Shown: piece after piece, positions 26,293 through 34,841 of the stretch
Position numbering within the stretch: position 1 is the first letter of the stretch
Layout of the letters: each line of letters begins with the position of its first letter
Assembly: GCF_000183405.1 (NCBI RefSeq)
Contig: NC_014758.1
Span: forward strand, 992,001 to 1,056,000
Source of the DNA: Calditerrivibrio nitroreducens DSM 19672
Lineage (GTDB): Bacteria > Chrysiogenota > Deferribacteres > Deferribacterales > Calditerrivibrionaceae
DNA: 64,000 nucleotides
Direction: 5' to 3'
Position numbers and translations under genes: made by a program
Notes under the pieces: generated by a model
What the model was told of the DNA's origin: nothing
The model's input: the letters and a program-made list of their open reading frames with translations, nothing else
Database searches by the model: none

Positions 26293-27266
26293 TGATCGTT
26301 TGCGGAATTGAAACTTCATGTGATGAAACCTCTGTTGCTATTTATGATAGTAAACAGAATAAATTTTACTCCCTTGTTTCTTCACAGGTGGATATCCACA
26401 GTAAATTTGGTGGTGTGGTACCAGAGATTGCTTCGAGAAACCATGCATTAAATGTGATGCCGCTGTTTTTAGATGTTTTGAAAATGGCAGGTCTGACTAA
26501 AGAAGATATCAACCTTATAGGGGTTACAAAATCTCCAGGCTTAATTGGGGCTCTGTTTGTGGGGGTGTCATTTGCCAAAGGTCTGGCTTTCGGTCTCAAA
26601 AAGCCGCTTGTCGGGGTAAATCATCTTTTTGCACATATTGTATCTGCTGAGATTGAAAACGATGTAAAGCCACCCTATTTAGGTGTTGTAATATCTGGGG
26701 GGCATACACATATCTATTTAGTGGATGAATGTTATAATTTAAAGCTACTATCTAAAACTATTGATGATGCAGTTGGAGAAACTTTTGATAAAATAGCTAA
26801 ATTTGCAGGTTTACCTTACCCTGGTGGTCCCTTTATAGAAGAGTTGGCTAAAAGTGGGGATGAAACTGCTGTGTTGTTACCTATTGGATTAAAAGGTGAG
26901 GCAGATTTTAGTTTCAGTGGATTAAAAACGCATGTGATAAATACAATTACATCCAACAAGTTTAAGTTAGAAGACGTTGCGGCTTCATTCCAAAGGGTGG
27001 TGGTTGATACACTGGCACTTAAAATAGATCATGCGTTGAAAAGGACAGGGGTAGATGTAATTGTGGTATCTGGTGGTGTTGCCTGTAATAATTATATTAG
27101 AGAGAATCTTCCTAAAAAGCTTGATAGAAACTGTTATTTTCCTTCAAAAAAATTGTGTACTGACAATGGTGATATGGTGGCTTATGCGGCTTACCTTTTG
27201 TATAGAAAAAGGAAATTTTTGTCTAAATTTGAGTCAGCACTGGATGTTGATGAATATATAAAATGA
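26292..27266 (+). CDS. tsaD: tRNA N6-threonylcarbamoyladenosine transferase TsaD
   Basis: A 324-residue ASKHA-fold protein starting IETSCDETSVA. The metal-binding histidines are in VNHLFAHI near residue 112, ISGGHTH near 134 and VSGGVACN near 257. It transfers the threonylcarbamoyl group to A37 of ANN-decoding tRNAs together with TsaB and TsaE, which are not in this window. The start overlaps the upstream stop by one base (TAATG). Confidence 0.97.
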   Translation: MIVCGIETSCDETSVAIYDSKQNKFYSLVSSQVDIHSKFGGVVPEIASRNHALNVMPLFLDVLKMAGLTKEDINLIGVTKSPGLIGALFVGVSFAKGLAFGLKKPLVGVNHLFAHIVSAEIENDVKPPYLGVVISGGHTHIYLVDECYNLKLLSKTIDDAVGETFDKIAKFAGLPYPGGPFIEELAKSGDETAVLLPIGLKGEADFSFSGLKTHVINTITSNKFKLEDVAASFQRVVVDTLALKIDHALKRTGVDVIVVSGGVACNNYIRENLPKKLDRNCYFPSKKLCTDNGDMVAYAAYLLYRKRKFLSKFESALDVDEYIK

Positions 27267-28210
27267 AAGTATTGGATTTTTTAAAAGGTAATCCATTAGT
27301 TGGCGCTCCGCTGGCAGGTATCACAAACCATCCTTTCAGGAAATTGGTACGTCTTTTCCATAATGGCCTTATTTTTACTGAAATGGTTTCGGTGGAGGGG
27401 GTAAAAAGGGGTAATAAACAGACGTTGAAACTGATCGATGTTAGATCAGAAGAAAACCCCGTGGGGATCCAGCTTTTTGGTGGTAATCCAGAATCTTTTT
27501 CTGAAGCTGTAAAGGTGATAGAAGATAATTTTGATTTCTTCTGTTTTGATATAAATATGGGTTGTCCTGTGAAAAAGGTTTTAAAATCTAAGGCAGGGGC
27601 TTATCTTTTGACTGATTTAAAAACCGCTGTGGGGATAATTTCCGCCGTAAGAAAAGCTACCCGGAAGCCTCTTTTTGTAAAAACAAGGCTTGGTTGGGAT
27701 GAAAAGAATCTTATATACAGAGAAATTTTGAAAATCTGTGAAGGGGAAGGGGTGGATGTTCTTACAATTCATGGGAGGACAAAGTCTCAGCTCTATTCTG
27801 GTAAGGTCAATTACGATGCAATTGCCGAGGTAAAATCGCTGTCTAAAATACCTATTATCGGAAACGGCGATGTGGTGGATCTAAAGATGTTTGCATTGAT
27901 GAAAAACACAGGTGTGGATGCTATAATGATAGGTAGGGGGATGATGAAATCCCCCTGGATATTTAAGGCATTGATGGATAATAAAGAACCAATTAATTAT
28001 CTTAAGCCGGAGGAGATTAGATATACACTTCTTTTTCTCCTTGAGGAAGAAAAAAGATTTAGAGAAGGTAAATATTTTCTGGCACCATTTAAAAAGTATG
28101 CCGTCTGGTTTTCAAAAGGTTTTAAAAACAGCTCAGACTTCAGAGTGAAAATATATTCCACAGATGATGAGAATAAGATAAGAGAATTGATCGATGACTT
28201 TTATAAATAA
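27263..28210 (+). CDS. tRNA-dihydrouridine synthase (DusB-like)
   Basis: A 315-residue FMN TIM-barrel enzyme with APLAGITNHPFR near the start, FTEMVSVEG, DINMGCPVKKV carrying the catalytic Cys (about residue 98), HGRTKSQLYSG and GNGDV near the end of the barrel. It reduces uridines in the tRNA D-loop. The DusB subgroup is suggested by the motif spelling and length but not certain. It overlaps tsaD as ATGA and ends the ftsEX operon; I see no strong terminator after it. Confidence 0.93.
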   Translation: MKVLDFLKGNPLVGAPLAGITNHPFRKLVRLFHNGLIFTEMVSVEGVKRGNKQTLKLIDVRSEENPVGIQLFGGNPESFSEAVKVIEDNFDFFCFDINMGCPVKKVLKSKAGAYLLTDLKTAVGIISAVRKATRKPLFVKTRLGWDEKNLIYREILKICEGEGVDVLTIHGRTKSQLYSGKVNYDAIAEVKSLSKIPIIGNGDVVDLKMFALMKNTGVDAIMIGRGMMKSPWIFKALMDNKEPINYLKPEEIRYTLLFLLEEEKRFREGKYFLAPFKKYAVWFSKGFKNSSDFRVKIYSTDDENKIRELIDDFYK

Positions 28211-28348
28211 AAAAGTTTTTAATTTTATTGTAATAATCAACACAGTGACCAAAAAGAAGAAATTTAATGGTATAATTCAGAGAATACGGAGCTAAAACTA
28301 AATTGTTACATCTTTTCTATATATTTTTCTATTGCGTCAAACTTTTTC
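28211..28348. other. gene-free stretch upstream of the trp promoter
   Basis: No coding frame, RNA gene or strong hairpin is evident in these 138 bases. They form the first part of a 354-base gap before trpE; the rest of the gap is the trp promoter and attenuator. A weak alternative promoter, TTGCGT-N17-TATTCT (28332-28360), overlaps the edge of the main trp promoter. Confidence 0.5.
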
Positions 28349-28376
28349 TTGACATATTCTAAATTTATGTTATTAT
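28349..28376 (+). promoter_or_regulatory. promoter of the trp operon
   Basis: A perfect TTGACA (28349-28354), 16 bases, TATTAT (28371-28376). The leader-peptide ATG begins 7 bases after the -10 box and lacks a Shine-Dalgarno sequence, so the leader message is probably leaderless or nearly so. Confidence 0.7.
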
Positions 28377-28383
28377 AACTAAT

Positions 28384-28440
28384 ATGAGAAGATTAATAGT
28401 TTTTAGCAGAAATTGGTGGTGGACAACTTTTAGAATATGA
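28384..28440 (+). CDS. trpL: trp leader peptide with three consecutive Trp codons
   Basis: An 18-residue open frame reads MRRLIVFSRNWWWTTFRI. Three tandem TGG codons lie at 28414-28422 and the stop TGA at 28438-28440. Trp is the rarest amino acid, so three in a row directly upstream of trpE, followed by a terminator with alternative pairings, is the signature of a ribosome-sensing leader. The peptide itself is probably not functional. Translation would start at or near the RNA 5' end, because no ribosome site precedes the ATG. Confidence 0.9.
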   Translation: MRRLIVFSRNWWWTTFRI

Positions 28441-28542
28441 AGGTTGTCCCCTGCCCATAGATTGGTGGCCGTGCGGTGGACAACCGCACGGCTTCTTAGT
28501 TTATATTGTCGAAGCCGTGTTTGAAAAAACACGGCTTTTTTT
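28421..28542 (+). promoter_or_regulatory. trp transcription attenuator
   Basis: The segments pair in exclusive ways. Segment 1 GGACAAC (28421-28427, overlapping the third Trp codon) pairs with segment 2 GGTTGTCC (28442-28449). Segment 2 can instead pair perfectly with GGACAACC (28478-28485). Segment A GCCGTGCGGT (28468-28477) pairs with B ACCGCACGGC (28483-28492). B also reads into CACGGCTTC (28487-28495), which pairs perfectly with C GAAGCCGTG (28511-28519). C also forms the terminator with D (28527-28537). A ribosome stalled at the Trp codons frees segment 2, which opens A:B, lets B:C form and blocks the terminator. A ribosome at the stop codon masks segment 2, so A:B and the terminator form. 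Confidence 0.85.
28512..28542 (+). terminator. attenuator terminator upstream of trpE
   Basis: A perfect 11-bp stem (AAGCCGTGTTT / AAACACGGCTT) with a GAAA loop, followed by a seven-T run. The trpE ribosome site begins 13 bases later. Confidence 0.92.
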
Positions 28543-28564
28543 ATGTAAAAAATCGGAGGTAAAT

Positions 28565-30028
28565 ATGATATTCCCGGAGAAGGAAAGATTTTTAGAGCTT
28601 TCAAAAAACTTTAACAGAGTGACAGTCTACAGGGAGATAGCTGGAGATATTTTTACTCCAATATCCCTTTTGAGAAACTTTTCAAATGAGAAATACCTAT
28701 TTTTACTGGAAAGTGCAAATTTAGATAAGACATTTTCCAGATATTCATTCTTTGGGATTAATCCCACAAAGATTCTTAGATTTAAAGGGGGGAAGCTCCT
28801 GATGGAGTCGGGAGGTAAAAAAAATGAAGTGGATATGAATCCCATCGACTTTCTCAATCATGAGATATCGTCATTTAATGGATATGCGGATAATCTGTTT
28901 GGTGATTTTTGTGGTGGATATGTGGGGTATTTTGGTTATGAGATGTCAAACTATTTCGGTTTTTTGAGGGAAAAATTAAAGGAAGATTCAAAGTCGGATC
29001 TCATGGCGCTGATGCTGGTGGAAGAGTTTTTTGTTTTTGATAATCATTTTGGAAAGATGTATGCCGCTAAATCTGTAAGTACCAAAGGGGATCCTTCAAA
29101 AAATTATGAATTGGCTTTAAAAAGATTAAATGAAATGGCAAATATCATTCTAAGTTTTAATTTTGACAATTTTGATTCTGATAGTGAAGTTGAGATCGAA
29201 AAAGATTTTACTAAAGAAGAATTTGTTGAAAAGGTAAAAATGATAAAAAGGGATATCGAAAATGGGGAGCTTATACAATGTGTTCTTTCAAATAGATATA
29301 CCCTTAAAGGTAAGATAAATCCGGTAACGCTTTATAGAACTCTTAGAAACCTCAATCCTTCTCCTTATATGTTTTATCTGAAATTTGGCAATTATGTTCT
29401 TACCGGTTCTTCACCTGAAATACATTTAAAAGTGGTTGGTAAAAAAGCAACTTTGAAACCGATTGCGGGTACCTATGCTATAGGTGATGACCTTGAAAAA
29501 ATAAAAAAAGAATTATTGAGTGATCAAAAAGAGGTGGCGGAGCATTTGATGTTGCTTGATCTTGCGAGAAATGATCTTTATACCGGTTGCGATGATGTCA
29601 AAGTGGATAAGAGTTTCCAGGCTGAAGTTTACTCCCATGTTGTCCACATAGTGTCAGAGGTGTCAGGTGTTATGAGGGATGGTGAGAATGCATTAAATCT
29701 TTTTATGAAGACATTTCCCGCAGGGACGGTGACAGGCGCTCCAAAGGTAAGAGCAATGGAACTTATCGATAAATATGAAAATAGTACCAGGGGATTTTAT
29801 GCCGGATGCACCGGTTATATCTCCTTTAATGGGAATCTTGATACCTGTATAACGATAAGAAGTGCTCTTGTAAAACAGAATGAAACAATTTTCAGAGCTG
29901 GAGCAGGGATTGTATACGACAGCAATCCAGAAAAAGAGTATCTGGAGGTGGAGAGAAAGCTTGCGGCGTTGAATGCTGCAATAAAAAGGATAAAGAGTCT
30001 GGAGGTGGATAATGTATTTGTTAATTGA
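28565..30028 (+). CDS. trpE: anthranilate synthase component I
   Basis: A 487-residue TrpE that makes anthranilate from chorismate with TrpG. The ATG at 28565 follows GGAGGT; an upstream in-frame ATG would start inside the attenuator. The N-terminal LLES (LFLLESANLDKTFSRYS) is the Trp feedback site. The catalytic half has GSSPEIHLK, PIAGTYAIG, HLMLLDLARND, TFPAGTVTGAPK and RAGAGIVYDS. It is the first structural gene of trpEGDCFBA and overlaps trpG by 17 bases. Control should be both by attenuation and by Trp feedback. Confidence 0.97.
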   Translation: MIFPEKERFLELSKNFNRVTVYREIAGDIFTPISLLRNFSNEKYLFLLESANLDKTFSRYSFFGINPTKILRFKGGKLLMESGGKKNEVDMNPIDFLNHEISSFNGYADNLFGDFCGGYVGYFGYEMSNYFGFLREKLKEDSKSDLMALMLVEEFFVFDNHFGKMYAAKSVSTKGDPSKNYELALKRLNEMANIILSFNFDNFDSDSEVEIEKDFTKEEFVEKVKMIKRDIENGELIQCVLSNRYTLKGKINPVTLYRTLRNLNPSPYMFYLKFGNYVLTGSSPEIHLKVVGKKATLKPIAGTYAIGDDLEKIKKELLSDQKEVAEHLMLLDLARNDLYTGCDDVKVDKSFQAEVYSHVVHIVSEVSGVMRDGENALNLFMKTFPAGTVTGAPKVRAMELIDKYENSTRGFYAGCTGYISFNGNLDTCITIRSALVKQNETIFRAGAGIVYDSNPEKEYLEVERKLAALNAAIKRIKSLEVDNVFVN

Positions 30029-30602
30029 TAATTATGACTCATTTACATACAATCTTAAGGCATTGTTTGAATCTGTAGGTGCGAAGGTATATGTCATAAA
30101 AAATGATGAATATATCGATGCTGACTCTTTTAAGGGAATTATTCTATCTCCGGGGCCATCAAACCCTGAGAATTCCGGTACCACTTTAAAATATTTACAG
30201 CTTTACACCGATAAGAAGCCTTTTTTTGGAGTTTGTTTAGGAATGCAGGCTATATGTTACTCTTTGGGGTATAATTTCAGAAAAGCTAAGAGTATAATGC
30301 ATGGTAAGATTGACAAAATTGTTATAAAGAAGAAAGATGTACTTTTTAAAGATTTCCCTGATGAGATCAACGCAGTCAGATACCACTCCCTTGTGATGGA
30401 TATACCGGAAAAATACATAACTTCTATCTCCACATCTGACAATGAAGCCATGTCTTTTGAGATGCCAGATCGTATGCTGTTTGGGGTACAATTTCATCCG
30501 GAATCTTATCTTAGCGAATATGGAGCAATTTTGGTGAAAAATTTTATAGATTTTTGTGAGAAAAGAGGAGGTATCAATGGAACTTGTAAAAAAAGTCAAT
30601 AA
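30012..30602 (+). CDS. trpG: anthranilate synthase component II (glutamine amidotransferase)
   Basis: A 196-residue class I glutamine amidotransferase. Catalytic Cys75 lies in GVCLGMQAI and the His-Glu pair in GVQFHPES. LIDNYDSFTYNL at the N-terminus and SPGPSNPENSG are typical. It supplies ammonia to TrpE. A separate pabA-type gene is not present here, so a shared role in folate synthesis is possible. It overlaps trpE by 17 bases and trpD by 26. Confidence 0.95.
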   Translation: MYLLIDNYDSFTYNLKALFESVGAKVYVIKNDEYIDADSFKGIILSPGPSNPENSGTTLKYLQLYTDKKPFFGVCLGMQAICYSLGYNFRKAKSIMHGKIDKIVIKKKDVLFKDFPDEINAVRYHSLVMDIPEKYITSISTSDNEAMSFEMPDRMLFGVQFHPESYLSEYGAILVKNFIDFCEKRGGINGTCKKSQ

Positions 30603-31566
30603 TGGTGGTATACTATCATACGATGAGGCATACCAGCTTTTTGAAAAGATGGTTACTAATCAGCTTAGTGAAGCTCAAATAGCGTCTATATTGATATCTA
30701 TGAAAAATAGGAAAGAGACATCTCATGAGATTGCGGCAGCGGCAAACGTATTGATGGAAAAGATGGTAAAATTTGAACATAAATTCAAAAATACCATCGA
30801 CACATGTGGTACAGGTGGAGATGGTAAGTCCACAATAAATATATCAACAGCGGTGGCGATTAACCTTGCTTCTATGGGGCATCCGGTTATAAAGCATGGT
30901 AATGTTGCCCAATCTGGTAAAGTTGGGTCAGCCGATATCCTTGAGCTGCTTCACATCCCTTGTAGGCTTGAAAAGACTGAGGCAGAAAAGTATTTTGTTG
31001 ATAATCAATTTGTTTTTCTATTTGCACCATTTTACCATCCAATATTGAAAAATGTGGCAAAGATAAGAAAAGAGATTATGACATCCACGATCTTCAATTT
31101 TTTGGGACCTTTGATGAATCCAGGAAATCCGGATTATCAGATTATAGGTATAAGTAAGAGGGAGATGCTTAAAACATACACAGATGCAGCATTTATGCTA
31201 GGTAAGAAAAATATTGTGATCTATTCTTCAGATGATGGTTTTGATGAAATCTCAACTTCTGATATCACAAAAGCATACGTTATTGAAAATGGTAGAATTG
31301 ATTATTTCTTTGTTGATCCTGCAGAGTTTTTTAAGCCATTCCCTCTACCGGTGGTGGAAGATAAAGAGGAAGCTGTTAATCTTTTTATGGAAGGGATAAA
31401 AGGTGAAAATGACGAAATTACAAAAATTTTAGCTTTGAATACCGCTGTGGCACTTTTTATAATGGATAAAAGAGATATAAAAGAACATTATATCAAGGCA
31501 TACGATAATATAAAATCTGGTAATGCCTACAGGAAGATTCAGCAATTAAGAGGGGAAAATGAATAA
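30577..31566 (+). CDS. trpD: anthranilate phosphoribosyltransferase
   Basis: A 329-residue TrpD with DTCGTGGDGKSTINIST near residue 75, KHGNVAQSGKVGSADIL, and NFLGPLMNPGNP near 180. It joins anthranilate and PRPP. The ATG at 30577 is preferred over an earlier ATG because GAGGAGGT lies just upstream. Length and motifs are normal. It overlaps trpG by 26 bases and trpC by 8. Confidence 0.96.
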   Translation: MELVKKVNNGGILSYDEAYQLFEKMVTNQLSEAQIASILISMKNRKETSHEIAAAANVLMEKMVKFEHKFKNTIDTCGTGGDGKSTINISTAVAINLASMGHPVIKHGNVAQSGKVGSADILELLHIPCRLEKTEAEKYFVDNQFVFLFAPFYHPILKNVAKIRKEIMTSTIFNFLGPLMNPGNPDYQIIGISKREMLKTYTDAAFMLGKKNIVIYSSDDGFDEISTSDITKAYVIENGRIDYFFVDPAEFFKPFPLPVVEDKEEAVNLFMEGIKGENDEITKILALNTAVALFIMDKRDIKEHYIKAYDNIKSGNAYRKIQQLRGENE

Positions 31567-32320
31567 TAAACTATTGGAGATAGTAAACTACAAAAAAGAG
31601 TATGTAAAAAGATTACCAAGAATAGAATTAAAAAGAAACAAAGCTATTCTGGATCCGAGAAAGTTTCTTTTAAATAATCCGATTATAGCTGAATTTAAAA
31701 AGGCTTCACCATCTGCTGGCATTATAAATGACGGGATTAGTCTGGAAGAGCGTGTGCTGGAGTATCAGCGTTCTGGTGCAGGTATGGTAAGTGTTTTAAC
31801 TGATGAAAAATTTTTTGGAGGTTCGTTTGAATATCTATCAAAAGCATCTCAGATCCTTTCGATACCGACTCTTTGTAAAGATTTTATCATATCCGAGATT
31901 CAAATAGATTATGCATATAGTTGTGGAGCAGATGCTGTTTTGCTTATAGCAGCGATATTGGATGATAAACTGTTGCATCAACTTGTTTATTACGCAAAAA
32001 AACTTTCTCTTAATATACTTCTGGAGATTCATACGGAATTGGAGTATGAAAGGGTGAAAGATTTAAGTGTTGAGATGATTGGTGTAAACTCAAGGAATCT
32101 TGATACATTTCAGATAGACAAAAATAATGCTGCTATGATTATCAGTAAGGTTAAACACGATTTTGTGGTGGCGGAAAGTGGAATAGAGGATGAAAACGAT
32201 TTAAAAATGTTTAAAATAGCTGGGGCAAAGGGATTTTTGATAGGCACCTCTTTGATGAGGTCTAAAAATTTAGCTGATACTTTCACGAAACTTTATAGAG
32301 GCTTGAAAGATGTTTGTTAA
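31559..32320 (+). CDS. trpC: indole-3-glycerol phosphate synthase
   Basis: A 253-residue TIM-barrel enzyme with EFKKASPSAG near residue 43, VLTDEKFFGGS near 81, LCKDFIIS near 104 carrying the catalytic Lys, GVNSRNL near 175 and VAESGI. It closes the indole ring. It is a separate protein from TrpF, unlike the enterobacterial TrpC-TrpF fusion. It overlaps trpD by 8 bases and trpF by 11. Confidence 0.95.
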   Translation: MNNKLLEIVNYKKEYVKRLPRIELKRNKAILDPRKFLLNNPIIAEFKKASPSAGIINDGISLEERVLEYQRSGAGMVSVLTDEKFFGGSFEYLSKASQILSIPTLCKDFIISEIQIDYAYSCGADAVLLIAAILDDKLLHQLVYYAKKLSLNILLEIHTELEYERVKDLSVEMIGVNSRNLDTFQIDKNNAAMIISKVKHDFVVAESGIEDENDLKMFKIAGAKGFLIGTSLMRSKNLADTFTKLYRGLKDVC

Positions 32321-32837
32321 GGTGTGTGGTATAACCCAGAAAGAATATATCGATTGGGCTGTTGAGCTCGGATTTGATGCAATAGGAGTTGTCTTTTATC
32401 CGAAGAGTAAAAGATTTGTTGATAAAGATAAAGGGATAGAGCTTGCGGAATACTCAAGAGGGAAAATATCCACTGTGGCTGTAGGAATCATTTATGAGGA
32501 AATTAAAGATGTGAAGGATTATTTTGATTATTATCAAATTTCTGAGTATATGGTTGATAAAAAGCTCATATATTCTATCGAGGAGAAGCCAGATAAAGAG
32601 GCAAATCTTTACATTTTTGATAAAAGTAAAGGTGGTGGGATATTTTCGGAAATACCTGAATGGTTTTATGAAATAAAACATAAGACAATTATCGCTGGTG
32701 GGTTAAATGCGAAAAATGTTGTAGATTTAGTAAAAACTTATTCACCTTTTGGGGTGGATGTATCAAGTGGAGTGGAGATTACACCTGGTGTTAAGAGTAA
32801 AGAGTTAATGAGAGATTTTATAAAAAATTTGAAGTAA
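32310..32837 (+). CDS. trpF: phosphoribosylanthranilate isomerase
   Basis: A 175-residue TrpF with VKVCGIT (catalytic Cys7), [17 protein letters not shown] and the C-terminal [10 protein letters not shown] with the catalytic Asp. It is short for the family (usually about 200-210 residues): the middle strands between the VGIIYEE segment and [10 protein letters not shown] are compressed. Since both catalytic residues and the phosphate loops are kept, it is probably active. Confidence 0.92.
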   Translation: MFVKVCGITQKEYIDWAVELGFDAIGVVFYPKSKRFVDKDKGIELAEYSRGKISTVAVGIIYEEIKDVKDYFDYYQISEYMVDKKLIYSIEEKPDKEANLYIFDKSKGGGIFSEIPEWFYEIKHKTIIAGGLNAKNVVDLVKTYSPFGVDVSSGVEITPGVKSKELMRDFIKNLK

Positions 32838-32848
32838 TTGGAGGATTT

Positions 32849-34021
32849 ATGAAAGGTTTTTTTGGTGAGTTTGGAGGTCAGTTTGTAGCTGAGACGTTGA
32901 TACCTGCTCTGGATCAGCTGGAAGAGGCTTTTGAAAGTTTTAAAAATGATGAATCTTTTGTCTCTGATCTAAATCATCTGCTCAATACATATGCGGGTAG
33001 GCCCACACCTATTTATTTTGCCAAGAATCTGTCAAATATGTATGGATCAAAAATATATTTAAAAAGGGAAGATCTTTTGCATACGGGTGCCCATAAAATC
33101 AATAATACCCTTGGGCAGGGTTTATTGGCCAAAAAAATAGGTAAAAAAAGAGTTATCGCCGAAACTGGAGCTGGACAACATGGGGTTGCAACGGCAACGG
33201 TCGCCGCATTGCTTGGACTTGAATGTACCATATATATGGGGAAAACAGATGCGGAAAGGCAAGAGATAAATGTTAGACGTATGAAGCTGTTGGGTGCTGA
33301 AGTTAAAGTAGTAGATGAAGGTAGTAGGACATTGAAAGATGCCGTCAGTGCAGCTTTGAGGGATTGGATAAAAAATGTAGAAACTACACACTACGTTTTG
33401 GGATCTGCCCTTGGTCCCCATCCATTTCCCACGATAGTTGCCTATTTCCAATCTGTTATAGGAATGGAAACGAGGAAATTTTTTGAAAATGAGATAAACT
33501 CTTACCCTGACTACATAATTGCATGTGTAGGAGGTGGGAGCAATTCCATAGGTATCTTTAAAGGGTTTTTAGATATTGAGAGTGTTAATCTTATTGGGGT
33601 TGAAGCTGGGGGGATATCGAATAGATTAGGTGAACATGCAATGTCTATAAATCACGGTAGATTGGGGATTTTTCAGGGTAGTTTGAGCTTTGTTGTGCAG
33701 AGGGATGATGGCCAGATTGCACCTGTTCATTCCATCTCTGCTGGTCTTGATTATGCTGGTATAGGACCTGAGCATGCCTATCTACATTCTATAGGAAGGG
33801 TAAAATATGCATCTGTAAACGACGATGAGGCTATGAATGGTTTTTATACTCTTACTAAATCTGAAGGGATTTTACCTGCTCTGGAATCAAGCCACGCTGT
33901 GGGTTATTTTATAAAAAATTATGAAGACTTTAAAAATAAAACTGTTGTTATCCTTTTATCTGGAAGGGGGGACAAGGATATGGGGATAGTATCAGAATAT
34001 GAAAAGAATAGGGGGCTTTGA
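32849..34021 (+). CDS. trpB: tryptophan synthase beta chain
   Basis: A 390-residue TrpB1-type PLP enzyme with [15 protein letters not shown] (PLP Lys83), [13 protein letters not shown] near 106, [10 protein letters not shown] near 225 and LLSGRGDKD near the C-terminus. It condenses indole and serine. GGAGG precedes the ATG. It overlaps trpA by 3 bases, fitting the alpha2-beta2 complex. Confidence 0.97.
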   Translation: MKGFFGEFGGQFVAETLIPALDQLEEAFESFKNDESFVSDLNHLLNTYAGRPTPIYFAKNLSNMYGSKIYLKREDLLHTGAHKINNTLGQGLLAKKIGKKRVIAETGAGQHGVATATVAALLGLECTIYMGKTDAERQEINVRRMKLLGAEVKVVDEGSRTLKDAVSAALRDWIKNVETTHYVLGSALGPHPFPTIVAYFQSVIGMETRKFFENEINSYPDYIIACVGGGSNSIGIFKGFLDIESVNLIGVEAGGISNRLGEHAMSINHGRLGIFQGSLSFVVQRDDGQIAPVHSISAGLDYAGIGPEHAYLHSIGRVKYASVNDDEAMNGFYTLTKSEGILPALESSHAVGYFIKNYEDFKNKTVVILLSGRGDKDMGIVSEYEKNRGL

Positions 34022-34719
34022 TGAAAGGTGCATATATTTTGGCAGATTACCCAGATAGGGATCTTTTTATTAGAGAGTTTGAATATCTATGTAGATCTAA
34101 AGTAGATTTTATCGAAATAGGTTTACCGTTTAACGATCCGGTGGCAGATGGACCAATTATAGCAAAAGCCTCCAATGAAGTGGCTGAAAGAGGTTATGAT
34201 ATAGATGATATAGTAGATGTAATTAAATTAAACAACAGTAAAAAAATTTATATAATGACGTATGCAAATATCATTTATAATTATGGCTTTGAGAGGTTTT
34301 CCAAAAGATTTGAATCTATTTTAGATGGGGTTATTGTGGCGGATTTACCCAACATTGGTCATGAATTTTTTATAAAAAAGGGATTTTCTCTGCCTCTTAT
34401 CCCTTTTGCAACGCCGGAATCCAGGGAAAAAGATTTAAAAAAACTAAACGATTTTAATGGGGATTTTGTTTATTTCATAGGGATTAGAGGGATTACTGGA
34501 GGGGAAGTGGATTTCAAAAGTGAAAATATAAAGATGAAATATAGTGAGATAAAAAGTTTTACAGATAAAAAAGTTATTATAGGTTTTGGTGTGAAGGGTG
34601 TAGATGATGTCTCTACAATTTTATCTTACGCTGATGGCTTCGTAATAGGCACTGAAATAGTAAAAAGACAGGATGATTTTGACGAATTTAAAAGGTATGT
34701 GGATAAAATATATTTATAA
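34021..34719 (+). CDS. trpA: tryptophan synthase alpha chain (short form)
   Basis: A 232-residue TrpA. The ATG at 34021 overlaps the trpB stop. Catalytic Glu32 (FIEIGLPFNDP) and Asp43 (VADGP) correspond to Glu49 and Asp60 of the Salmonella enzyme, so 17 N-terminal residues that normally cover the barrel base are missing. The loops FIGIRGITGG and GFGVKGVDD, which bind the phosphate, are present. It ends the trp operon. No convincing terminator follows; only a weak 5-bp stem near 34771. Confidence 0.93.
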   Translation: MKGAYILADYPDRDLFIREFEYLCRSKVDFIEIGLPFNDPVADGPIIAKASNEVAERGYDIDDIVDVIKLNNSKKIYIMTYANIIYNYGFERFSKRFESILDGVIVADLPNIGHEFFIKKGFSLPLIPFATPESREKDLKKLNDFNGDFVYFIGIRGITGGEVDFKSENIKMKYSEIKSFTDKKVIIGFGVKGVDDVSTILSYADGFVIGTEIVKRQDDFDEFKRYVDKIYL

Positions 34720-34784
34720 TACTGTTATATTTAAATAAATACAGAAGTTTTGATATCTCATTAGCCATTGACCAATCTTTTTGG

Positions 34785-34813
34785 TTGATAATTTAGTGAT
34801 ATCTTGCTATAAA
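34785..34813 (+). promoter_or_regulatory. promoter of proS
   Basis: TTGATA (34785-34790), 17 bases, TATAAA (34808-34813). The predicted start is near 34820, about 22 bases before the proS ATG. It lies in the 122-base gap after trpA. Confidence 0.65.
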
Positions 34814-34841
34814 TTGCAAAACAATAATCAAAGAGGTGAAT

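Noticed and set aside
28211-28348. Possible T-box or riboswitch upstream of the trp genes
   Set aside because: No T-box sequence (TGGNACCGCG) or recognisable aptamer; the regulatory logic is fully given by the leader peptide and hairpins downstream.
28517-28564. N-terminal extension of TrpE starting at 28517
   Set aside because: It would begin inside the attenuator terminator stem and has no ribosome site; GGAGGT at 28555 supports the ATG at 28565.
34766-34785. Possible terminator after trpA (ACCAA / TTGGT)
   Set aside because: Only a 5-bp stem and no T run after it; the surrounding bases fit the proS promoter better.
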